Notes under the pieces: generated by a model
Databases searched by the model: none
What the model saw: the letters and a program-made list of their open reading frames with translations, nothing else
What the model was told of the DNA's origin: nothing
Program-made: the position numbers and the translations under genes
Origin: Natronococcus sp. A-GB7
GTDB lineage: Archaea > Halobacteriota > Halobacteria > Halobacteriales > Natrialbaceae
Assembly: GCF_029688865.1 (NCBI RefSeq)
Contig: NZ_JARUKV010000001.1
Coordinates: 1 to 64,000, forward strand
DNA length: 64,000 nt
Direction: 5' to 3'
In this document: one piece after another, positions 59,437 through 64,000 of the stretch
Layout of the letters: the number at the start of each line of letters is the position of its first letter
Position numbering within the stretch: position 1 is the first letter of the stretch

Positions 59437-60483
59437 CTACGACGGCAGTTCCTCGAACGTCGCCGACGCGTGGACCCGGTTCCCCTCGAGGACGATCTCG
59501 TGGGGGACGTCCTCGCCGACGAGGTGGTCCCGGATCATGCTCTCGGCGGGGACCGAATCCTCGGGATAGAGCCCCGAGAACCGGGCTTCCGTCTCGAGGA
59601 GCTCGCCGTCCTCGGCGGAGACGACGAGAGTGGAGACGAACCCCTCGAGATCGTCGAGAACGGGGTTGCCGCCCGCGTCCAGATCGACTCGTGGCTCGTC
59701 GCCGGCGTCGATCTCCTCGGCCGGCTCGAGCGCGTCGTCGAACTCCTCGACGTTCCAGACGCCGAACGTCATCGCGGCGTCGCCCGTCGTCTCGAAGAGC
59801 CAGCGGCCGTCGTCGGTGTCGACGACCCGGTCGGCCTCGTCGAGGGTTCGCTCGAGCGCGTCGTCGACGACGGCTTCGGGCCGATAACCGTCGTCATCAT
59901 CGGGCTGGGTCGCGACGACCACCGCGTCCTCGGAGACGGCGTAGGCCAGCTCCTCGGGGGCGACGTAGACGGTGTACCCACCCCGTTCGTCGGCCTGCTC
60001 GAACCCCTCGGAGTACTGCGCGACGAAGAGTTCGGGGTCGTACGTCCCGTGGAACACGAGCGCGTTCTCGGTCCAGGTCACCGAGTCGGTCGCGATCCCG
60101 TCGATCTCCCGGCCGTCCTCGGGAAGGATATCGCTGGAGAAGGGGTAGAACATGATCCCGAACACCGCGAACGGAGCGACCAGCCCGCCGTACATCGGGA
60201 GTCCGAGGATCAGTGCCTCCTCGAGGAGCCTCTCGGTTTCGTCGTCGGTTCTCGGTTCGTCCTCCCGCTCGAGTTCCTGGAGGGCCGTCCAGTCGAGGTG
60301 GGCGAAAAACGTGTCCGCCTCCGTTCCTCGGCCCGCCTCGGGGACCCATCCGGCGTAGCCGGGGACGTCGCGGGACGGGAACCGACCGTCGTCGCCATCG
60401 AGATCGTCGGTGCCGGAACACCCGGCGACCGTCGCGACACCCGTCGCGGCGAGAGTCGTCGAGAGAAACTGGCGGCGTTCCAT
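59437..60483 (-). CDS. Tat lipoprotein of unknown function
   Basis: Exported, probably lipid-anchored protein of 348 residues. The start MERRQFLSTTLAATGVATVA has twin Arg at 3-4 and the lipobox VAGC with Cys22. The mature part is acidic, with one hydrophobic stretch in its middle (LVAPFAVFGIMFYPF) and a region YTVYVAPEELAYAVSEDAVVVAT followed by a conserved-looking WNVEEFDDALEP. The C-terminal ends VHASATFEELPS. No family is recognised; haloarchaea encode many such surface lipoproteins. The ATG at 60483 was chosen over 60594. Confidence 0.7.
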   Translation of the reverse strand: MERRQFLSTTLAATGVATVAGCSGTDDLDGDDGRFPSRDVPGYAGWVPEAGRGTEADTFFAHLDWTALQELEREDEPRTDDETERLLEEALILGLPMYGGLVAPFAVFGIMFYPFSSDILPEDGREIDGIATDSVTWTENALVFHGTYDPELFVAQYSEGFEQADERGGYTVYVAPEELAYAVSEDAVVVATQPDDDDGYRPEAVVDDALERTLDEADRVVDTDDGRWLFETTGDAAMTFGVWNVEEFDDALEPAEEIDAGDEPRVDLDAGGNPVLDDLEGFVSTLVVSAEDGELLETEARFSGLYPEDSVPAESMIRDHLVGEDVPHEIVLEGNRVHASATFEELPS

Positions 60484-60641
60484 ACGGAAGCGCTTCGGTC
60501 CGGACGGGGAAAACCGTGACGCGCTCGTCCCGCAGAGACGTGCGGTACCGCCCCTCTCGACCGAAACGGCGGATGCTCGCTCGCTCCCAGCCACTGGGAA
60601 CCCGGGACAGGCTTAGGAACGTCCGTCACTGAGTAGACCAC

Positions 60642-61148
60642 ATGACCCTCCCGCCCGATCAGCGACCGCAGTTCCCGCGTCCGCCGACGACGGCCGACGA
60701 TCACGAGGGCCGGACGATAACGGTCGTCGAGTACGACGACGGCACCGACCCCCTCGTCGAGATGTACGGCCACTTCGACGAGGAGTCGCGGTCGCAGGGG
60801 CTCCCGCCCAGATCCGACGATCGGACCCGCGAGTGGCTCGAGGGGCTGCTCGAGGACGGGTACAACACCGTCGCGTACCACGGCGACGACGCGGTCGGCC
60901 ACGCGGTGTTGGTCCCCTCCGGCGAGCTGTTCGAGCTCGCGATCTTCGTTCGTCCGGAGTACCAGGCCGCGGGGATCGGGACGCAGCTCATCCGCGGGCT
61001 GCTCGGACAGGGACAGGACCGCGGCGTCGAGCACGTCTGGCTCACCGTCTCCCGCTCGAACCGGATCGCGATGAACCTCTACTGGTCGGCCGGCTTCGAG
61101 ACGACGGCGAGCGGGCGCGGAGAACACGAGATGGAACTCTTCCTGTAA
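60642..61148 (+). CDS. GNAT family N-acetyltransferase
   Basis: Acetyltransferase of 168 residues. The motif A stretch is PEYQAAGIGTQLIRGLLGQG (Q-x-x-G-x-G), after ELFELAIFV, and motif B is RSNRIAMNLYWSAGF. The N-terminal (about 1-60) region is specific to this family member. The substrate is unknown. ATG at 60642, preceded by the divergent Tat lipoprotein gene. Confidence 0.85.
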   Translation: MTLPPDQRPQFPRPPTTADDHEGRTITVVEYDDGTDPLVEMYGHFDEESRSQGLPPRSDDRTREWLEGLLEDGYNTVAYHGDDAVGHAVLVPSGELFELAIFVRPEYQAAGIGTQLIRGLLGQGQDRGVEHVWLTVSRSNRIAMNLYWSAGFETTASGRGEHEMELFL

Positions 61149-61253
61149 GGTATCGGAAGCGTTCTGGAAGAGGGAGCGACGGGAGTCGTTCCGGGAGCGA
61201 ACTCGAAGAGGGCGGAACCTGTCGGTCGCTCGACGGTCGCAGAAGCCACACCG

Positions 61254-61631
61254 CTAGTCCGAGAGCGCACTCGAGCCCTGTCCCGGGGCGTCGATCGAAA
61301 TCCCCTCCGTGCCCGTCACGGAGACCGTGATCTCGTCGAAACACTGGCAGTACTCGCTAGCGTGTTTGCCGCCCATCTGGATCCGAACCCGTTCTTCGAG
61401 CAGTCCCGCGTCGGTCAACAGCTCGAGCTTGCGGTACACCGTCGAAGAGGGAACCTCGCACCGATCGGCGACCTCGGAGGCGGTCAGCGCCTCGTCGGTC
61501 GTCGCCTCGAGGATCGTCCGGCAGTCGCCGTCCTCGAGGGCCGTGAGGACGGAGTCGACGTCGACGTCGTCTTCGGTCGAGAGAGGCGATGCGGAGTCGG
61601 TGGGATCGCGGTCGTAGTTCGTCACGGACAT
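61254..61631 (-). CDS. Winged-helix (ArsR-like) transcriptional regulator
   Basis: DNA-binding protein of 125 residues. The helix-turn-helix is EALTASEVADRCEVPSSTVY with RKLELLTDAGLLEERVRI for the wing; the C-terminal (IQMGGKHASEYCQCFDEITV) has two Cys in YCQC that could bind metal or sense redox. It starts at 61631 (MSVTNYDRD). Upstream, TATA-like elements lie at 61680-61688 and 61695-61702 (minus strand), with an imperfect palindrome TTGG-CGC-CCAA (61671-61681) between. It stands directly downstream of the molybdoenzyme operon on the same strand and may control it (inference). Confidence 0.8.
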   Translation of the reverse strand: MSVTNYDRDPTDSASPLSTEDDVDVDSVLTALEDGDCRTILEATTDEALTASEVADRCEVPSSTVYRKLELLTDAGLLEERVRIQMGGKHASEYCQCFDEITVSVTGTEGISIDAPGQGSSALSD

Positions 61632-61812
61632 CGTCGTTCTACTCCCTTCTTTTGGCGGGATTCGTACCAATTGGCGCCCAAAATATACGGGGGCGTTTAT
61701 AACAGGGCAGATACCCGAACGTGGCCAGGACACGTTCGAGCGCGAGTCGAACTCGAGCGATCACTCGGACGAAAAGCGACTGAAGATCGGATACGGAACG
61801 AACGGGAACGGG

Positions 61813-62616
61813 TCAGTAAGGCCCCTCTCGGTTCCCCATCGGCATCTCGGCACTCGGTCCCGAAGGCGTCGAACCCGAGGGCGTCGTCCCGCAGGTTCCA
61901 CACCGGAAGTCGCCCTCACCCTCGTTGAGCCCGTCGAGGGGTGACGGCGGGGTCTCCTCGAACTTTTTCGGTTCGACGCCGAACCGATCGGTGTCGTCGG
62001 CGACGAGGCTGTCGACCAGCGCGGCGAGCGCGCGGTAGAACTCGACGTCGGCTTCCTCCGCGAGCGTCTCGCGGAACCGTCCGGTCCAGCGACCGAGGTG
62101 GTCCTCGAGGAAGCTACCCTGCGCGTCGGTCACGACCTCGACGCCGGTGTCGTCGTCCTCGTTCTCCAGGTAGGCCGTCTGTAGGGCCAGATGGGAGAGG
62201 AACTCGAGCTGGATGCAGAGGTGATCGGCACGCTCGCGGTTGCCGTCCTCCATCGACAGCCCGAACGCCTTGTAGAACCCCGACAGGTCCGCCAGCGTGT
62301 CAGTACTGGTCACGATCGTGCCCGGGCTGTACTCGATCTGGTACTGCTGGATGTTACCGCCGGCCTCGAAACCGAACAGCGCGGACCAGTTCGAGTAGTA
62401 CTCGTCGAACTCGTCCGCGTCGGTCGGCGACGCCTCGGCGACCGCCGCCGCATGTTCTTCGAGCGCCTCGTTGTCGAGGGCCCCTGCGGACTCGAGGAGC
62501 TGCTTCTCGAACGTACCCGAGAGTAACGCGTCCTCGAGTTCGTCGTCGGGGCGGTCGAACGCGAGTGAGGCGAGCTTGTACAGTCGTGCGCGGTGAACGT
62601 GTCGAAGTTTAGTCAT
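61813..62616 (-). CDS. TorD/DmsD-like molybdoenzyme maturation chaperone
   Basis: Cytoplasmic redox-enzyme maturation protein of 267 residues. The start RARLYKLASLAFDRPDDELE, then FDEYYSNWSALFGFEAGG and the GTIVTSTDTLADLSGFYKAFGLSM with HLCIQLEFLSHLALQT follow the TorD/NarJ-type all-helical family. The C-terminus (about 240-267) has a CGTCG pair and a Ser/Gly/Pro tail not found in most chaperones. It lies 3 nt downstream of the Fe-S subunit gene, so it serves this molybdoenzyme. Confidence 0.87.
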   Translation of the reverse strand: MTKLRHVHRARLYKLASLAFDRPDDELEDALLSGTFEKQLLESAGALDNEALEEHAAAVAEASPTDADEFDEYYSNWSALFGFEAGGNIQQYQIEYSPGTIVTSTDTLADLSGFYKAFGLSMEDGNRERADHLCIQLEFLSHLALQTAYLENEDDDTGVEVVTDAQGSFLEDHLGRWTGRFRETLAEEADVEFYRALAALVDSLVADDTDRFGVEPKKFEETPPSPLDGLNEGEGDFRCGTCGTTPSGSTPSGPSAEMPMGNREGPY

Positions 62617-62618
62617 TG

Positions 62619-63827
62619 TTACGTGATGTCGAGCCGGTAGGCGTCGTTCTCCTCGTCGTAGAGGTCGCGTTCGTACTGCGGTTCCTCCATCGGGACGCGA
62701 GCGACCGTCGAGCCGTCCTCGTCGTAGCCGATCGCCTCCTCGTCGGTGACCTCGAACTCCTCGACGCGCCACTCGGTCGACCCCATCAGGTGGAGCAGAC
62801 CGCGGAGCTTGCGGTACTCCTCGTCGCCGCGACGGGCGGCCTGGTAGGTCTCCTTGGCCTCCTCGACGCGGGGGCCGAACATCTGGACGAGGTAATCCGT
62901 CGGCACGTTGATCGGCGGGATGTAGTAGACGTTGGGCTCGAGGCCGAGCTGGGGGTACAGCGGCAGCGCAACCTCGGCGTCGTGGACCAGGTAATCGATC
63001 GGGTTCGAGGAGTCGGCCTCCTCGGGTGGATTGATCCAGCCGTGCTGGCGGATCTTGCCCAGACAGTTCTCGAAACACTGCGGAACGAGCCCTTCCTCGA
63101 CTTTCGGATAGCAGCCGACGCACTTCTGGGAGACGCCCTCCTGGGGGTTGTAGACGGACTTCCCGTACGGGCAGGCCCGCACGCACTCCTGGAACGCCTC
63201 GCAGTTCTCCTCGTCGATCAGGACGATTCCGTCCTCCTCGCGCTTGTAGACGGCCTGGATCGGACAGCCACCGGCACAGCCGGCGAACGTACAGTGGTTG
63301 CACAGCCGCGGGAGGTAGAAGAACCACATCGGGTGGGTTTCCTGGTCCTCCGAGATGTGCGTATCCGCCTGGAACTCCTCGCCGGCCGGCTCGTCCTCGC
63401 CGAGGTTGGGGTGGGCCCAGTCCTCGCTGTCGGGGCGGTAGCCCTCGATCCCCTCGCCGTGCATGTTCTCTGGATCGTCGTCGGGCTCCATGTCTTCCCA
63501 GTCGATGTCGTTGGCCTCGAAGATGGTGTCGCCGTCGTAGACGTACTCGCCGTCCTCCTGGGTCCACTCGCCAACGCCGAGTTCCTCGAGGATCTCCTTG
63601 TCCCAGCCGATGGGATGGGAGCCGTACGGTTTGGTCTCGACGTTGTTCCAGAACATGTGCTCCTGGCCCTCGCCATGGGTCCAGGTCGTCTTACACGACA
63701 GCGTACATGTCTGGCACGCGATACACTTGTTGATATCGAACACTGCCCCCCACTGTTTTTCCGGTCGGGACTCGCCGTAGGGGTACTCCATCTCGCGTCC
63801 GATCTGCCAGTTGTATACTTCAGCCAT
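62619..63827 (-). CDS. Fe-S electron-transfer (beta) subunit of a type II DMSO-reductase-family molybdoenzyme
   Basis: Protein of 402 residues with four ferredoxin-type cysteine motifs: CIACQTCTLSCKTTW near 35-49, CNHCTFAGCAGGCPI, CEAFQECVRACPYGKSVY and CVGCYP...CFENC. FWNNVETKPYGSHPIGWDKE and MWFFYLPRLCNHC are characteristic of NarH/DdhB/EbdB/ClrB-like subunits. Thus nitrate, DMS, ethylbenzene or (per)chlorate type enzymes are all possible; the substrate cannot be decided here. An AGGTGAT site about 7 nt before ATG 63827 serves as Shine-Dalgarno sequence. Confidence 0.85.
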   Translation of the reverse strand: MAEVYNWQIGREMEYPYGESRPEKQWGAVFDINKCIACQTCTLSCKTTWTHGEGQEHMFWNNVETKPYGSHPIGWDKEILEELGVGEWTQEDGEYVYDGDTIFEANDIDWEDMEPDDDPENMHGEGIEGYRPDSEDWAHPNLGEDEPAGEEFQADTHISEDQETHPMWFFYLPRLCNHCTFAGCAGGCPIQAVYKREEDGIVLIDEENCEAFQECVRACPYGKSVYNPQEGVSQKCVGCYPKVEEGLVPQCFENCLGKIRQHGWINPPEEADSSNPIDYLVHDAEVALPLYPQLGLEPNVYYIPPINVPTDYLVQMFGPRVEEAKETYQAARRGDEEYRKLRGLLHLMGSTEWRVEEFEVTDEEAIGYDEDGSTVARVPMEEPQYERDLYDEENDAYRLDIT

Positions 63828-63842
63828 TGGTAATCACCTGTG

Positions 63843-64000
63843 TTAGTCGTCGGAGGTCGTCACGAAGTTGCCGCTGAGGTACTCCTCCATCGATTCGTCT
63901 TCGGCGGACGGGCGGATGCCTTTCTCGACGGGCTCCCACTCGCCCTCGCCGTCCATGCCGCCATCTTCGGCCTTGTCGATCTTGACGAACGCCTCCTTGG
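63843..64000 (-). CDS. C-terminus of the molybdopterin catalytic subunit (partial)
   Basis: The last 51 codons of a gene that runs into the window edge. The visible residues KEAFVKIDKAEDGG ... EEYLSGNFVTTSDD are followed by a TAA at 63845-63843, then 15 nt to the beta-subunit ATG. Position in front of a NarH-like gene and TorD-like chaperone identifies it as the catalytic (alpha) subunit of a type II DMSO-reductase-family enzyme, by context only; none of the cofactor-binding part is in the window. Confidence 0.7.
   Translation of the reverse strand, partial: KEAFVKIDKAEDGGMDGEGEWEPVEKGIRPSAEDESMEEYLSGNFVTTSDD

Noticed and set aside
1-64000. CRISPR array, rRNA genes, intact insertion sequence, replication origin
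   Set aside because: No regular direct repeats with spacers, no rRNA signature, no transposase and no Orc1/Cdc6 gene with origin repeats were seen.

Overview
The window is chromosomal DNA of a halophilic archaeon (class Halobacteria; probably a Natrialbales-type genus, which is inference). The signs are high G+C, very acidic proteomes in nearly every frame-true gene, leaderless genes with a TATA box 25-30 nt upstream, twin-arginine lipoprotein signals, a haloarchaeal 7S (SRP) RNA, a tRNA-Gln with an intron of about 31 nt, and a Nuo-type complex I lacking NuoEFG. No CRISPR array, intact insertion sequence, rRNA or replication origin was seen.

Layout. 1-8.3 kb: Hsp20, a Cdc48-type AAA ATPase, a DUF457-like membrane hydrolase, a K+ channel with two RCK domains, a DUF2270 membrane protein, the SRP RNA, MscS, a YhbY-like RNA-binding protein and RNase P component 4. 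8.4-13.8 kb: the most unusual part, a tandemly duplicated two-gene cassette. Each copy is a twin-arginine lipoprotein of the SBP_bac_5 (peptide/nickel-binding) type followed directly by a PAP2-superfamily membrane protein. In both binding proteins the segment that normally ends the family sits directly behind the lipobox, so the fold appears circularly permuted. No permease or ATPase gene accompanies them. 13.8-22 kb: small haloarchaeal proteins, DUF2797, a methyltransferase, a BsuPI-like protein, CbiX with a DR2241-type partner, Trm112, PurA and a small HTH regulator. 22-34 kb: a 602-residue multi-region protein, UPF0058, an iron-box controlled ABC ATPase, DUF5793, a Trm9-like methyltransferase, tRNA-Gly, an amphi-Trp protein, a GNAT enzyme, Fen1, phosphomevalonate decarboxylase, Nth and an NAD-kinase-like protein without its GGDG motif. 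34-43.6 kb: M28 peptidase, isoprenyl diphosphate synthase, small membrane proteins, a CDF transporter, methylmalonyl-CoA mutase large subunit, an SDR, a CBS-ParB fusion and a TrkA_N-DHH fusion. 43.6-54.1 kb: nuoA-B-CD-H-I-J1-J2-K-L-M-N, eleven genes on the minus strand, most overlapping by 4 nt, behind one TATA box. 54.4-61.6 kb: purK-purE, ribH-aspartate-type aminotransferase, an HNH protein beside the intron-containing tRNA-Gln, a Tat lipoprotein, a GNAT enzyme and a winged-helix regulator. 61.8-64 kb: the end of a type II DMSO-reductase-family operon (catalytic subunit cut by the window edge, Fe-S subunit, TorD-like chaperone).

How the genes work together. The window is mainly core metabolism: purine synthesis (purA, purE, purK), isoprenoid lipid synthesis (phosphomevalonate decarboxylase, prenyl synthase), respiration (Nuo complex, molybdoenzyme), RNA processing and protein export (SRP RNA, RNase P subunit, Trm112/Trm9-like pair) and osmotic/ion homeostasis (MscS, K+ channel, CDF). 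Short perfect hairpins, several with a GAA loop, recur between genes and, in purK and one methyltransferase, in frame inside genes.
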